From Halothiobacillus sp. (GTDB lineage: Bacteria > Pseudomonadota > Gammaproteobacteria > Halothiobacillales > Halothiobacillaceae), in assembly GCA_016278265.1 (NCBI GenBank), contig JADQCE010000003.1, positions 248,001 through 312,000 of the forward strand: DNA of 64,000 bases, in the 5' to 3' direction. The notes under the pieces were generated by a model, which was not told the DNA's origin, did no database searches, and saw only the letters and a program-made list of their open reading frames with translations. Below are positions 10,543 through 20,044 of the stretch, one piece after another. The position numbers were made by a program, and so were the translations under genes. The stretch's first letter is position 1. Every line of letters starts with the position of its first letter.

Positions 10543-10878
10543 ATGTTCTTTATCAGCGATGCCATGGCCCAGGCGGAAGGGGCCGGTGAGCCGAGCCTGC
10601 TGGCGACCTTCCTGCCGCTGCTGCTCATCTTCGCCGTCATGTACTTCCTGTTGATCCGTCCGCAGATCAAGCGTCAGAAGGAACACAAGAAGCTGGTCGA
10701 GGCGATCGAGAAGGGCGACGAGATCGCGACCTCCGGCGGTCTGCTTGGCCGCGTCGTCAACGTCGGCGACACGTTGCTGGTACTGGAAATCGCCGACGGC
10801 ACCACGGTGGTCGTGCAGCGATTCGCCGTCAGCACGGTGATGCCCAAGGGCACCATCAAGGACGCCCGCGAGGCCTGA
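10543..10878 (+). CDS. yajC: Preprotein translocase accessory subunit YajC
   Basis: This 111-residue inner-membrane protein has one transmembrane helix (about residues 22-44, ending YFLLIRPQIKRQKEHKKL) and a basic cytoplasmic tail. The IRPQ-x-KRQKEH motif is characteristic of YajC. It sits directly upstream of secD and secF, its partners in the Sec holotranslocon. Confidence 0.95.
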   Translation: MFFISDAMAQAEGAGEPSLLATFLPLLLIFAVMYFLLIRPQIKRQKEHKKLVEAIEKGDEIATSGGLLGRVVNVGDTLLVLEIADGTTVVVQRFAVSTVMPKGTIKDAREA

Positions 10879-10893
10879 TCCTCGCTATTTCCC

Positions 10894-10924
10894 AGGGCTC
10901 GCCACGGCGGGCCCTCTCGTTTTA
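10894..10924 (+). terminator. Attenuator-like hairpin between yajC and secD
   Basis: AGGGCTCGCC (10894-10903) pairs with GGCGGGCCCT (10106 is not involved; right arm 10106+800, that is 10906-10915) with one mismatch, and CTCG plus TTTT follows. The T-tract is interrupted, so termination is probably partial and secDF may still be read from upstream. Confidence 0.4.
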
Positions 10925-11004
10925 TCCGCCCGCCGGCCAGGGATGCGTGTCGGCGGGCCGCGTCCCGGTCCGCCGGGGCGCCTTTCCACGCGAAGGCCTA
11001 GAAG

Positions 11005-12870
11005 ATGAACCGCTATCCCCTGTGGAAGAATCTGATCGTCGTCGTTGTCGTGCTGGTGGGGTTGTTCTACGCCTTGCCGAACTTCTTCGGCGAAGAGCCG
11101 GCCCTGCAGATCTCCAAGCGCGACGGCACCATGGAGCAGGCAGCCCTGTCCGAGGCGCAGAGCGCCCTGCGGGCCGCCGGCATCGAGTACAGCCGCGCCG
11201 ATTTGCGGGAAGACTCCGGTCTGATCCGCTTCAACTCCACGGACGATCAGCTCGAGGCGGTCGACGTGGTGCGCGCCGCCCTCGGCGGTGATTACCCCGT
11301 TGCCCTTAATCTCGCCCCGGCGGCCCCGACCTGGCTGACCGATCTCGGCGCCCTGCCGATGTACCTGGGCCTAGACCTGCGTGGCGGTGTCCACTTCCTG
11401 ATGCAGGTGGACATGGGTGCGGCGGTCAATACCGCGCTGGATCGTCGTGTCGACGGCATGCGTGCCGACCTGCGCGGCGAGCGCCTGCGTTATGTCTCCG
11501 CCGAGGTGACCGACGAGCAGCGCATCCAGGTGCGTTTCCGTGATGCCGAGTCCCGCGACCAGGCCATCGAGAAGCTGGCCGGCGACTACGAAGACCTCGA
11601 GTTCGATTCGGCGGAAATAGACGGCGAGCCGTACCTGACGGCGACGATGACCGACAAGGGGGTCGAGACCGAACGCCGCGCCGCCCTCGAACAGAACATC
11701 ACCACCTTGCGTAACCGTGTCAACGAACTGGGCGTGGCCGAGCCGCTGATCCAGCAGCAGGGCGATGACCGCATCGTGGTCGAGTTGCCGGGCATTCAGG
11801 ACACGGTGCGCGCCAAGGAAATCCTCGGCGCGACCGCCACCCTGGAGTTCCGCCTGGTCCACGGTTCGCCGGCCGACTGGGTCGATGCCGACGAGTCCGG
11901 CAGCATCCCGCCACAGGCGCGGCTCTACCAGCGACGCGATGGCGGGCCGGTGCTGCTCAAGCGCCAGGTGATCGTCACTGGGGACCGCGTCACCGGGGCG
12001 TCGTCGGGCTTCGATCAGGATTCCGGCTCGCCGGCGGTGTTCGTCAACCTCGACAGCCAGGGCGCGCGACGCATGGCCGACATCACCGGCGACAACATCG
12101 GCCAGCAGATGGGCGTGGTGTTCATCGAGAACCGCATCGACACCACGGTCGACGAGGACGGCAACCTGATCGAGGAAAAGAAGCTGGTCGAGGAGGTGAT
12201 CAGCGTCGCCACCATTCGTGACCAGTTGGCCAACCGCTTCCAGATCACGGGGCTCGACTCGTCTCAGGAGGCGCGCAACCTGTCGCTGCTGCTGCGTGCC
12301 GGTGCCCTGCGTGCCCCGATGGACATCGTCGAGGAGCGCACCGTCGGTCCGAGCCTGGGTGCCGAGAACATCCAGGCCGGCGTGAACGCCGCCATCCTCG
12401 GCTTCGTGTTGGTCTCGATCTTCATGATGATCTACTACCGCGTGTTCGGTGTGATCGCCGTGGTCGCGCTGGTGGTCAACCTGGTCCTGATCGTCGCGGT
12501 GCTCTCGATGCTGCAGGCGACGCTGACCCTGCCGGGCATTGCCGGCATCGTGCTGACCGTGGGCATGGCGGTGGATGCCAACGTGTTGATCTTCGAGCGG
12601 ATTCGCGAGGAGGTCAGGAATGGCATGACACCGCACGCGGCGATGAAGGCCGGTTACGAGCGTGCCTTTGCCACCATCCTGGATGCGAACATCACCACCC
12701 TGCTGGCGGCCCTCGCCCTGTTTGCCTTCGGCACCGGGCCGGTCAAGGGCTTTGCCGTGACCCTGTCGATCGGCATCCTCGCCTCGGTGTTCACCGCGGT
12801 GATGCTGTCGCGAGCCCTGGCTAACCTGGTCTACGGCCGCCAAGCGCGCCTGAAGGGACTTTCCATCTGA
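11005..12870 (+). CDS. secD: Protein translocase subunit SecD
   Basis: This 621-residue inner-membrane protein has an N-terminal transmembrane helix (about residues 7-26) and a large periplasmic region. Five further helices follow in the C-terminal third. The family motif LGLDLRGGVHFLMQVDM begins the first periplasmic domain. The later signatures GIAGIVLTVGMAVDANVLIFERIREE and the following helices are typical of the RND-like SecD core. With SecF it uses the proton gradient to pull exported proteins from the SecYEG channel. secF follows after 40 bp. Confidence 0.96.
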   Translation: MNRYPLWKNLIVVVVVLVGLFYALPNFFGEEPALQISKRDGTMEQAALSEAQSALRAAGIEYSRADLREDSGLIRFNSTDDQLEAVDVVRAALGGDYPVALNLAPAAPTWLTDLGALPMYLGLDLRGGVHFLMQVDMGAAVNTALDRRVDGMRADLRGERLRYVSAEVTDEQRIQVRFRDAESRDQAIEKLAGDYEDLEFDSAEIDGEPYLTATMTDKGVETERRAALEQNITTLRNRVNELGVAEPLIQQQGDDRIVVELPGIQDTVRAKEILGATATLEFRLVHGSPADWVDADESGSIPPQARLYQRRDGGPVLLKRQVIVTGDRVTGASSGFDQDSGSPAVFVNLDSQGARRMADITGDNIGQQMGVVFIENRIDTTVDEDGNLIEEKKLVEEVISVATIRDQLANRFQITGLDSSQEARNLSLLLRAGALRAPMDIVEERTVGPSLGAENIQAGVNAAILGFVLVSIFMMIYYRVFGVIAVVALVVNLVLIVAVLSMLQATLTLPGIAGIVLTVGMAVDANVLIFERIREEVRNGMTPHAAMKAGYERAFATILDANITTLLAALALFAFGTGPVKGFAVTLSIGILASVFTAVMLSRALANLVYGRQARLKGLSI

Positions 12871-12910
12871 GCCGGCCAGGTGCCGGCAATCGAATCAGAC
12901 GAGTGACACC

Positions 12911-13852
12911 ATGAACGTATTTCCAGCCGACGCGCGATTCGACTTCTTCGGCAAGCGCTTCTTCGCCTACGCCCTGTCGGCGATCCTGCTGCTGGTCGCA
13001 GCCGGCTCGCTGGCGACCAAGGGGCTCAACCTCGGTCTGGACTTCACCGGGGGGGTGGTCGTCGAGCTGGGCTACCCCGGTGGGGCGGATATCGAGGCCG
13101 TGCGCGACACGCTCGATGCCCAAGGCTTCGACCAAGCGGTCGCCCAGCTGTTCGGCTCGTCGGAATCGGTGCTAATCCGTTTGCCGCCGAGCGGCGAGAG
13201 TCAGTCGCGGCTAGCCGACCAAGTGCTGATCGCGCTGCAGTCGGAGTCGGATGACGTCACCATGCGCCGGGTCGAGTACGTCGGCCCGGCCGTCGGCGAC
13301 GAGCTGTTCAACGCCGGCGGGCTTGCCCTGCTGGTCGTGCTGGCCGGCATCCTCGTCTACGTGGGCTTTCGCTTCCAGGTACGCCTGGCCGGCGGGGCGA
13401 TCCTCGCGCTGGCGCACGATCTGGTGGTGGTGCTGGGTATCGTCAGCCTGGTGGGGCTGCGCTTCGACCTGACCGTGCTGGCCGCCTTCCTCGCGCTGGC
13501 CGGCTACTCGATCAACGACACCATCGTGGTGTTCGACCGCATCCGCGAGAACTTCCAGAAGATGCGCAAGGGCACCGAGAAGGAGGTGATGAACGCCTCG
13601 GTCAACCAGACCATGTCGCGCACGGTGCTCACCTCGGGCACCACCTTCCTCACCGCGCTGGCGCTGTTCGTCTTCGGCGGCGAGGCGCTGTACGGCTTCT
13701 CGCTGACGCTGTTGCTCGGGATCGCGATCGGTACGTTCTCCTCGATCTACGTCGCCTCGGCCCTGTCGCTGGACATGGGGCTCAAGCGTCAGGACCTGCT
13801 CAAGATCGATGACAAGGAGCGGCTCAAGCAGGCCGAGGACGGCGCACCCTGA
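12911..13852 (+). CDS. secF: Protein translocase subunit SecF
   Basis: This 313-residue partner of SecD has six transmembrane helices. The motif GLNLGLDFTGGVVVELGYPGG lies after the first helix, and LAGYSINDTIVVFDRIREN lies in the core helices. Both are family signatures. The gene is followed by a strong intrinsic terminator, so it is the last gene of the queA-tgt-yajC-secD-secF unit. Confidence 0.96.
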   Translation: MNVFPADARFDFFGKRFFAYALSAILLLVAAGSLATKGLNLGLDFTGGVVVELGYPGGADIEAVRDTLDAQGFDQAVAQLFGSSESVLIRLPPSGESQSRLADQVLIALQSESDDVTMRRVEYVGPAVGDELFNAGGLALLVVLAGILVYVGFRFQVRLAGGAILALAHDLVVVLGIVSLVGLRFDLTVLAAFLALAGYSINDTIVVFDRIRENFQKMRKGTEKEVMNASVNQTMSRTVLTSGTTFLTALALFVFGGEALYGFSLTLLLGIAIGTFSSIYVASALSLDMGLKRQDLLKIDDKERLKQAEDGAP

Positions 13853-13875
13853 TCGCTGACCGGCCTTTAAAGACG

Positions 13876-13901
13876 AAAGCCCGCATGAGTGCGGGCTTTT
13901 T
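13876..13901. terminator. Bidirectional terminator between secF and suhB
   Basis: A 10-bp perfect stem (AAAGCCCGCA at 13876-13885 with TGCGGGCTTT at 13890-13899, loop TGAG) is flanked by A and T runs, suiting both convergent genes. Confidence 0.9.
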
Positions 13902-13924
13902 CATGTCCGGCGTAGCGCCGCTCG

Positions 13925-14746
13925 TTATTCGGGTCGGGACACCGAGCGCCAGGTTTTTTCACCCTTGCTGATCGCCTGGAGCATGACGTGGACCAGCTTG
14001 GGGTTGGCACAGATGACATTGCCACTGCCGAGGTAGTCGTCGCCGCCCTGGTTGTCGATCACCACGCCGCCGGCCTCGCGGACCAGCAGCACGCCGGCCG
14101 CCATGTCCCAGGGCTTGAGGCCGAATTCCCAGAAGCCGTCGAAACGGCCCGCGGCCACGTAGGCCAGGTCCAGCGCGGCCGAACCGGGACGGCGGATGCC
14201 GGCGATCGGACCGTGCAGCGCCCGCAGGGTCGCGATGTAGCGTTCGAGATTCTGGTCGTCACGGAACGGGATGCCGGTACCCAGCAACGCGCCGTCCAGC
14301 CCCTTGCGCGGGGTGACGCGGATGCGGCGGTTGTCGAGAAAGGCCCCGCCGCCGCGCTCGGCGGTGAACAGTTCCTGGTTGACCGGGTTGTAGATCACCC
14401 CCAGTTCCAGTCGACCCTGGCGTTCCAGCGCGATGGAGACCGCGTAGTGGCCGATGCCGTGCAGGAAGTTCGTGGTGCCGTCGAGTGGATCGATGATCCA
14501 ACGGAACTCGGCATCTTCCTGCTGCCCCGCGGCGCCGGACTCCTCGGCGAGGATGCTGTGGTCGGGGTAGGCGCGCAGCAGCGTGTCGATGATCGCCGCC
14601 TCGGCCTGGTGGTCGACCTCGCTGACGAAGTCGTTGCGCTTTTTCGACTCGATCGTGAGATCGTTGACGCGATCGCGGCTGCGGGAGATGACATTGCCGG
14701 CGGCGCGGGCGGCGCGCACGGCGATATTGAGCATGGGGTGCGGCAT
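13925..14746 (-). CDS. suhB: Inositol-1-monophosphatase SuhB
   Basis: This roughly 273-residue protein of the Mg-dependent inositol phosphatase family begins MPHPMLNIAVRAARAAGNVI, close to E. coli SuhB. Metal-binding motifs are EES (about residue 68), DPLDGTTNF (about 86) and the C-terminal LKPWDMAAGVLLVREAGG. SuhB also acts as a partner of NusA in rRNA antitermination, a role inferred from family. I chose the ATG at 14744-14746. The frame stays open far upstream, but that region is the divergent promoter and the start of trmJ. Confidence 0.93.
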   Translation of the reverse strand: MPHPMLNIAVRAARAAGNVISRSRDRVNDLTIESKKRNDFVSEVDHQAEAAIIDTLLRAYPDHSILAEESGAAGQQEDAEFRWIIDPLDGTTNFLHGIGHYAVSIALERQGRLELGVIYNPVNQELFTAERGGGAFLDNRRIRVTPRKGLDGALLGTGIPFRDDQNLERYIATLRALHGPIAGIRRPGSAALDLAYVAAGRFDGFWEFGLKPWDMAAGVLLVREAGGVVIDNQGGDDYLGSGNVICANPKLVHVMLQAISKGEKTWRSVSRPE

Positions 14747-14912
14747 AATGGTCTGGTCGGCTCGACGAGCGAATGGTGGATGACGGGCCGCGGCAGGCGG
14801 TTTGCTCACTGCCAAAGGCGCGCCCGGGCCGGTCGATCGGACCGTGACACCCGGCCGGGACGCTGATGGCGCCCCGTTCCTCGGATTCGGAATTATACGC
14901 GTAAACGCCCCT

Positions 14913-15740
14913 ATGTCAGCCATGCCGCAATCGCCAACTCCCACAAACACCGCGCCTCCCGCCGAGATCCTTGCGCCCATCGAGATCGTGCTCTGCCAGA
15001 CGTCGATGGCCGAGAACATCGGCGCCGCCGCCCGGGCCATGAAGACCATGGGTCTCTCGCGGCTGGTGCTGGTCGCGCCGCGAGTCAGCCGGGCGGCGAT
15101 CGATGACAGGGCCCGGGCGGTGGCAACGCATGCCGCCGACGTGCTGGACGCGGCGCGTGTGGTCGACTCGGTCGACGCGGCCGTGGCGGACTCGGTGGCC
15201 GTGTGGGCGACCACCGCGCGGACACGCAGCCTGGCCCTGCCGCTGCTCGACGGGCGGGCGGCGGCGGCCGAGGTCATGCGGCAGGTGGGCTCGCTGCCGC
15301 CCGACTCGCCCAGCCGCGTCAGCATCCTGTTCGGCGCCGAGCGCACTGGCCTGACCAACGAGGAGTTGGCTGTGGCCGATCATCTGCTCGCCCTGCACGC
15401 CAATCCGGACTACCCGGTGCTCAACCTTGCCCAGGCGGTCCAGTTGGTGGCCTACGAGCTGTTCCACGCCTCGCGCCAGCCGGAACCGCTGGAGGCCGGC
15501 GGCGAACCGCCGGCCCGCAAGGCCGAGCTTGCTACACTCTGCGCTCGTCTCGAGGCGGTGTTGGCCGAGCGCGACTATTTCCCCGGCGCCGATGCGGCGG
15601 AGACCGAGCGGCATGCCCGACGCCTGATGCAACGCCTGCGTGTGATGCTCAACCGGGCCGAGCCGCGTCGCGACGAACTGCAGATCCTGCAGGGCATGCT
15701 GACCGCGCTTTCCCGGAGCGGGCGCGGCGCGGCGGATTGA
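14913..15740 (+). CDS. trmJ: tRNA (cytidine/uridine-2'-O-)-methyltransferase TrmJ
   Basis: This roughly 275-residue SPOUT-fold enzyme methylates the ribose of position 32 in tRNA. The first motif is [20 protein letters not shown]. The SAM-binding knot comprises [16 protein letters not shown] and [15 protein letters not shown]. The ATG at 14913 (MSAMPQSP) was chosen because the upstream in-frame extension crosses the promoter region, which includes a TATAC-like -10 at about 14894. cysE follows after 23 bp, reproducing the trmJ-cysE-iscR order common in gammaproteobacteria. Confidence 0.92.
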   Translation: MSAMPQSPTPTNTAPPAEILAPIEIVLCQTSMAENIGAAARAMKTMGLSRLVLVAPRVSRAAIDDRARAVATHAADVLDAARVVDSVDAAVADSVAVWATTARTRSLALPLLDGRAAAAEVMRQVGSLPPDSPSRVSILFGAERTGLTNEELAVADHLLALHANPDYPVLNLAQAVQLVAYELFHASRQPEPLEAGGEPPARKAELATLCARLEAVLAERDYFPGADAAETERHARRLMQRLRVMLNRAEPRRDELQILQGMLTALSRSGRGAAD

Positions 15741-15763
15741 TCGATAGATTGCGGAGCAAGTGC

Positions 15764-16576
15764 ATGGGTTGGTGGAAAACGATTCTCGATGACGTCGACA
15801 GCGTATTCGACCGCGACCCGGCGGCGCGCAGCCGCTGGGAGATCGCGCTGACCTATCCGGGTCTGCACGCCGTCTGGTGGCATCGCGTCGCCCATGCCCT
15901 CTGGCGGCGCAACTGGCGCTTGCTCGCCCGGCTGATCTCCAACGTCAGCCGCTGGCTGACCGGTATCGAGATCCACCCCGGTGCCGAGATCGGACGCCGC
16001 TTCTTCATCGACCACGGCATGGGGGTGGTGATCGGCGAGACCGCCGAGATCGGCGATGACTGCACCCTCTATCACGGCGTCACGCTGGGTGGGACGACCT
16101 GGCGCGAGGGCAAGCGTCACCCGACCCTGGGCGCCGGCGTGGTAGTTGGGGCGGGGGCGAAGATCCTCGGCCCGATCACCCTCGGCGCGGGGGTGCGCGT
16201 CGGTTCGAACGCCGTCGTGCTCCGGGACGCCCCCGACGGGGCGACCCTGGTGGGCATTCCCGCGCGGATGGTCGAGCAGCGCGCCGAGCAGAACGAGACC
16301 AAGCGACGTGTTGCCCAGCGACTCGGTTTTGATGCCTACGGCGTGGCCCGCGACATGCCCGACCCGGTGGCGACCGTGGTCGATCGCCTGCTCGATCACG
16401 TCCAGACGGTCGACGGTCAGCTCGACGAGATGGCCGACGCCTTGCGCTCGCTGGGGGTGGACGTCTCTCGACCGAGTCGTCCCAGCCTGGATGGCTGCCA
16501 TCTCGACGAGGAAGACCGACTGATCGGTTGCGGTCGCGACGAGGCGGTCGATGAGGGCTCGGTTCGGCGCGACTGA
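15764..16576 (+). CDS. cysE: Serine O-acetyltransferase
   Basis: This 270-residue enzyme makes O-acetylserine, the acceptor for sulfide in cysteine synthesis. The central left-handed beta-helix contains the family block [20 protein letters not shown], followed by [20 protein letters not shown] and [16 protein letters not shown]. The catalytic His is in [10 protein letters not shown]. The C-terminal tail of about 80 residues is longer than in compact EpsC-type enzymes and contains Cys residues, function unknown. A GGAG ribosome-binding site precedes the ATG at 15764. It lies between trmJ and iscR. Confidence 0.95.
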   Translation: MGWWKTILDDVDSVFDRDPAARSRWEIALTYPGLHAVWWHRVAHALWRRNWRLLARLISNVSRWLTGIEIHPGAEIGRRFFIDHGMGVVIGETAEIGDDCTLYHGVTLGGTTWREGKRHPTLGAGVVVGAGAKILGPITLGAGVRVGSNAVVLRDAPDGATLVGIPARMVEQRAEQNETKRRVAQRLGFDAYGVARDMPDPVATVVDRLLDHVQTVDGQLDEMADALRSLGVDVSRPSRPSLDGCHLDEEDRLIGCGRDEAVDEGSVRRD

Positions 16577-16595
16577 TTTGGGCGGCGCTCGCCCA

Positions 16596-16657
16596 TATAC
16601 AGCGCCGTGTCGCCGGACTATGATGGGGCGACTATCCCCGAGAGTCCCGCTCGGGAT
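16596..16657 (+). promoter_or_regulatory. iscR promoter with inverted repeat
   Basis: A -35-like TATACA (16596-16601) and a -10 TATGAT (16619-16624) are spaced by 17 bp. Just downstream an inverted repeat, ATCCCCGAG (16634-16642) with CTCGGGAT (16650-16657), could be the autoregulatory site of IscR. It does not closely match the E. coli type 1 consensus. Confidence 0.5.
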
Positions 16658-16702
16658 TGACCCGTTTTGGCGGCCCCGACAGGGGCTGCCCGGAGGTTTG
16701 CA

Positions 16703-17203
16703 ATGAGGCTGACGACCAAGGGGCGCTACGCCGTCACGGCCATGCTCGATCTGGCCATCCATGACCGTGGCCAGCCGACGGCACTGGCCGACATCGCCGA
16801 ACGACAGTCATTGTCGCTCTCCTACCTCGAGCAGCTGTTCGCCCAGTTGCGGCGCGGGCAGCTGGTCAGCAGCGTGCGAGGCCCCGGCGGTGGCTACCAG
16901 CTGGCCCGCGAGCCGGCCCGGATCAACATTGCCGAGATCGTCCACGCGGTCGACGAGGTGGTCGACGTCACCCGTTGCGGCGGGCGCGGCAACTGCCAGG
17001 ATGGCGGCAAGTGTCTTGCGCACGACCTGTGGATGGGGCTGTCGGCCCAGATCCAGGGGTTCCTCGAGTCCATTTCGCTCGCCGACCTGGTGGAGCAGCC
17101 CGACGTGCTCGACGTCTCCGCTCGCCAGGACGATCAACTGCAGCAGACGCGTGACGAGCGCTCCGAGGCGGTCGCTGCCGGCATGCGGGGCATCGGCCCC
17201 TGA
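16703..17203 (+). CDS. iscR: Iron-sulfur cluster regulator IscR (Rrf2 family)
   Basis: This 166-residue Rrf2-family regulator begins [18 protein letters not shown], typical of IscR. The cluster-ligand residues Cys92, Cys98, Cys104 and His107 ([20 protein letters not shown]) are all present at the E. coli positions, so it should bind [2Fe-2S]. A GGAGG site lies just upstream of the ATG at 16703; an in-frame start 12 codons earlier lacks one. The iscS-iscU-iscA-hscBA-fdx genes that normally follow are absent. The next gene is ndk after a 458-bp gap containing a repeat element. Confidence 0.95.
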   Translation: MRLTTKGRYAVTAMLDLAIHDRGQPTALADIAERQSLSLSYLEQLFAQLRRGQLVSSVRGPGGGYQLAREPARINIAEIVHAVDEVVDVTRCGGRGNCQDGGKCLAHDLWMGLSAQIQGFLESISLADLVEQPDVLDVSARQDDQLQQTRDERSEAVAAGMRGIGP

Positions 17204-17278
17204 TCGACCGGCTCGGTGCGGCCTTCGCTCCGGCTGCCGCCCGATCGGTTCGCATGGATTGTTTTCCGGTGAATCGTC

Positions 17279-17547
17279 AAGGAACCTCTGTGCAAATAGC
17301 CAACGCCTCTGCGGATCGCCAGGCGTCCAGATGCAAGGCGCAGCGCGCCGCGCAATGGCTATGGTCATTGGCAAGCGCTGCAACGCCGCAGGTGGGCGCC
17401 TGGCGGTCCGCCCGATGGGGCTTGCCGGCTTGCCCGCCCTCGGCGTTACCGATTCTCGCCGGGCAACGAGCCCGCCTTCGGATCGGTGCCTTGATGGCGA
17501 ACAAGCCGGCAAGCCAGAGGCATTGGCTATTCGCGCAGAGGTTCCTT
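17279..17547 (-). repeat. Inverted-repeat element, copy A (about 265 bp)
   Basis: The 458-bp gap between iscR and ndk is mostly filled by this element. Its ends are 31-bp imperfect inverted repeats with 3 mismatches, beginning GGAACCTCTG at 17281 and ending CAGAGGTTCC at 17545. Inside, a perfect 14-bp stem pairs 17419-17432 with 17502-17515, and a 9-bp stem pairs 17317-17325 with 17397-17405. Its reverse complement aligns along its whole length with copy B at 37728-37995. It encodes no credible protein. It could be a MITE-like non-autonomous element or a structured RNA. Flanking TCAA and TTAA are only weakly like a target duplication. Confidence 0.8.
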
Positions 17548-17661
17548 AAACTATCGCGCTTTGCTGTCGCTCGCCTTCGGTGAGCGACAGCTTCCTGTTT
17601 CCGTTTTCTTTTTCACGTTTCACCGGGGCGGTCCGATCCCGCCCGATCAGGAGATAACTTC

Positions 17662-18087
17662 ATGGCCGTAGAACGCACCCTTTCGATCATCAAGCCCGAC
17701 GCCGTTGCCAAGAACGTGATCGGTCAGATCATCTCGCGCTTCGAGGACGCCGGTCTGTCGGTGGTCGGTGCGCGCATGCTGCAACTGACCCGCGAGCAGG
17801 CCGAAGGCTTCTACGCGGTCCACAAGGAGCGCCCGTTCTTCGGCGAACTGGTCGGCTTCATGATCTCCGGCCCGGTATTCGTCCAGGTACTTGAGGGCGA
17901 GGACGCCATCGCCAAGAACCGTGACCTGATGGGCGCGACCAACCCGAAGGAAGCCGAGCCGGGCACCATCCGCGCCGACTTCGCCGAGTCGATCGACGCC
18001 AACGCGGTCCACGGTTCGGACAGTGCCGAGAACGCACGTACCGAGATCGATTTCTTCTTCAAGCCCGACGAGTTGACCGGCCGCTAA
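17662..18087 (+). CDS. ndk: Nucleoside-diphosphate kinase
   Basis: This 141-residue enzyme exchanges the terminal phosphate between nucleoside tri- and diphosphates. It begins [21 protein letters not shown]. The phosphohistidine is His117 in [12 protein letters not shown], and the length is standard. It heads the ndk-rlmN-pilF-rodZ-ispG-hisS-yfgM-bamB-der cluster. A GGAG site precedes the ATG. Confidence 0.97.
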   Translation: MAVERTLSIIKPDAVAKNVIGQIISRFEDAGLSVVGARMLQLTREQAEGFYAVHKERPFFGELVGFMISGPVFVQVLEGEDAIAKNRDLMGATNPKEAEPGTIRADFAESIDANAVHGSDSAENARTEIDFFFKPDELTGR

Positions 18088-18128
18088 GACCGCTGGCACC
18101 TTTTCGGGTCGACATACGGGTGGCCTGA

Positions 18129-19259
18129 ATGACTTCGACCGACGAACGCATCAACCTGCTGGGCCTGGCGCCCAGCCGCCTGCGTGCCTGGTTTGCCGAG
18201 ATGGGCGAGAAGCCCTTCCGTGCCAACCAGGTGCTCAAGTGGGTGCATCAGCGCCGGGTCGAAGACTTCGATGCGATGACCGATCTCGCCAAGAGTCTGC
18301 GTGAGAAACTCAAGGAGATCGCCTGCATTCAGGCACCCATGATCCTGCTTGATCAGGAATCGAAGGACGGGACGCGCAAGTTTCTCGTCGATACGGGAGG
18401 CGGCAACTCCGTGGAGATGGTCTACATCCCCGAGGACGACCGTGCGACCCTCTGTATTTCCTCGCAGGTGGGCTGTTCGCTCACCTGCACCTTCTGCTCG
18501 ACCGGTCGACAGGGCTTCAATCGCAACCTGTCGACCGCGGAGATCGTCGGTCAGCTCTGGCTGGCCGAACGGTTGATCGAACGACGCCTGCCGACCGGCA
18601 AGGCGATCAGCAACGTGGTCTTCATGGGCATGGGCGAGCCGCTCTTGAACGAGCAGGCGGTGGTCGATGCCGCGGAGCTGATGCTCGACGACCACGCCTA
18701 CGGCCTGTCCAAGCGTCGCGTGACCATCTCGACCTCCGGCATCGTCCCGGCGATCGACCGGCTGGGCGCGCGCCTGCCGATCTCACTGGCGATCTCGCTG
18801 CACGCGCCCAACGACGCGCTGCGCAACGAGCTGGTGCCGATCAACGAGAAGTACCCGCTCGACCAGCTGATGGCCGCCTGCGACCGTTACGCCGAGGTGG
18901 TGCCGCACGGCGCGATCATCTACGAGTACGTGATGATCCAGGGCGTCAACGACACGCCCGAACACGCCGACGAGTTGATCGAGCTGCTTGGCCCGCGCAA
19001 GGAGGCGGTCAAGATCAACCTGATCCCGTTCAACCCCTTCGAGGGCTCCGGCTACGAGCGCTCGTCGCGCAATCGCATCGAGCGGTTCCGGGCGCAGCTC
19101 AAGGCGGTGGGTATCAACACCGTGCCACGCAAGACACGTGGCGACGATATCGATGCCGCCTGCGGCCAGCTGGCGGGCAAGGTGGCCGATCGCTCGCGGC
19201 GGCAGGATCGCCTGGCGCAGATGGGCCTGGGCCAAGGTGTCGTGGAGGTCACTCGATGA
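18129..19259 (+). CDS. rlmN: Dual-specificity 23S rRNA/tRNA m2A methyltransferase RlmN
   Basis: This 376-residue radical-SAM enzyme makes 2-methyladenosine at A2503 of 23S rRNA and A37 of some tRNAs. The radical-SAM cluster is bound by Cys116, Cys120 and Cys123 in [12 protein letters not shown]. The conserved Cys near the C-terminus ([13 protein letters not shown]) is the second catalytic cysteine. MGMGEPLLN and SLHAPND are further family motifs. It overlaps pilF by 4 bp. Confidence 0.96.
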   Translation: MTSTDERINLLGLAPSRLRAWFAEMGEKPFRANQVLKWVHQRRVEDFDAMTDLAKSLREKLKEIACIQAPMILLDQESKDGTRKFLVDTGGGNSVEMVYIPEDDRATLCISSQVGCSLTCTFCSTGRQGFNRNLSTAEIVGQLWLAERLIERRLPTGKAISNVVFMGMGEPLLNEQAVVDAAELMLDDHAYGLSKRRVTISTSGIVPAIDRLGARLPISLAISLHAPNDALRNELVPINEKYPLDQLMAACDRYAEVVPHGAIIYEYVMIQGVNDTPEHADELIELLGPRKEAVKINLIPFNPFEGSGYERSSRNRIERFRAQLKAVGINTVPRKTRGDDIDAACGQLAGKVADRSRRQDRLAQMGLGQGVVEVTR

Positions 19260-20044
19260 GCCACCGCCTGTTGAGCGTGTACGCGTTGGTCCTGCTCGGT
19301 TTGACCGGCTGCGCGACGACCGGTGGCATGGAGAGCGATCGTGGCTCGATCGAGCGCCATGTCGGCGAAAATCGTCAGGCCGCCGAGATCAATACCGAAC
19401 TGGCCGCCGGCTACATGCGCGAGGGTGAGCTCAAGGTCTCGATGGAGAAGGTCCGTCGGGCGATCCGGTTTGATAGCGGCTATGCCCCGGCCCACCACGT
19501 CCATGCCCTGCTGCTCCAGCGTCTGGGGGAGGACGACAAGGCCGCCAAGGCATTCGCCCAGGCCATTCGCCTCGACGGCGACAATTCGGACATGGCCAAC
19601 AACTACGGCGGTTTTCTCTGCTCGCAGGGCGATTACGAGCGGGCCCAGGCAATGTTCCGCCGAGCCTACGGCGACCCCTTGTACGAGACCCCCGAGTACG
19701 CCCTGGTCAACTCCGGCCGTTGCTACCAGCAGGCGGGCGATCAGGCCCGGGCGCTGGCCCAGTTCCGTCGTGCCATGGACGAAGGCGCTCGCCAGCCGGC
19801 CGCCCTGCTGGGTCTCGCGCAGGCTTTGCTGGAAACCGGTGAGGGACGCGAGGCGGCGGAGGCGATGCGTCAATACGAGTCGCGCCACCGGCACACTCCA
19901 CGGTCGCTGAGCGTCGCGATCGCGATCGACCGCGCGGTGAGTGACGAGCAGGCATTGAATAACCACCGCCTGATCCTGCGCGGCCGATTCCCGGATTCGC
20001 CGGAGGCCCAGGCACAGGCACTGGAACAGGAAGGCAGTCGATGA
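19256..20044 (+). CDS. pilF: Type IV pilus biogenesis lipoprotein PilF/PilW (TPR)
   Basis: This 262-residue outer-membrane lipoprotein has the signal peptide and lipobox LLGLTGC (Cys19). Tetratricopeptide repeats fill most of the rest (for example [20 protein letters not shown] and [20 protein letters not shown]). PilF is the pilotin that brings the PilQ secretin to the outer membrane. Its position between rlmN and rodZ is the conserved gammaproteobacterial one. It connects functionally to the minor pilin operon at 41.6-49.2 kb. Confidence 0.92.
   Translation: MSHRLLSVYALVLLGLTGCATTGGMESDRGSIERHVGENRQAAEINTELAAGYMREGELKVSMEKVRRAIRFDSGYAPAHHVHALLLQRLGEDDKAAKAFAQAIRLDGDNSDMANNYGGFLCSQGDYERAQAMFRRAYGDPLYETPEYALVNSGRCYQQAGDQARALAQFRRAMDEGARQPAALLGLAQALLETGEGREAAEAMRQYESRHRHTPRSLSVAIAIDRAVSDEQALNNHRLILRGRFPDSPEAQAQALEQEGSR

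Noticed and set aside
13925-15358. Extended 477-codon reading of suhB and a similar extended reading of cysE from 15203
   Set aside because: The extra N-terminal parts cross the divergent promoter or overlap trmJ and lack similarity. Internal starts give family-length proteins.
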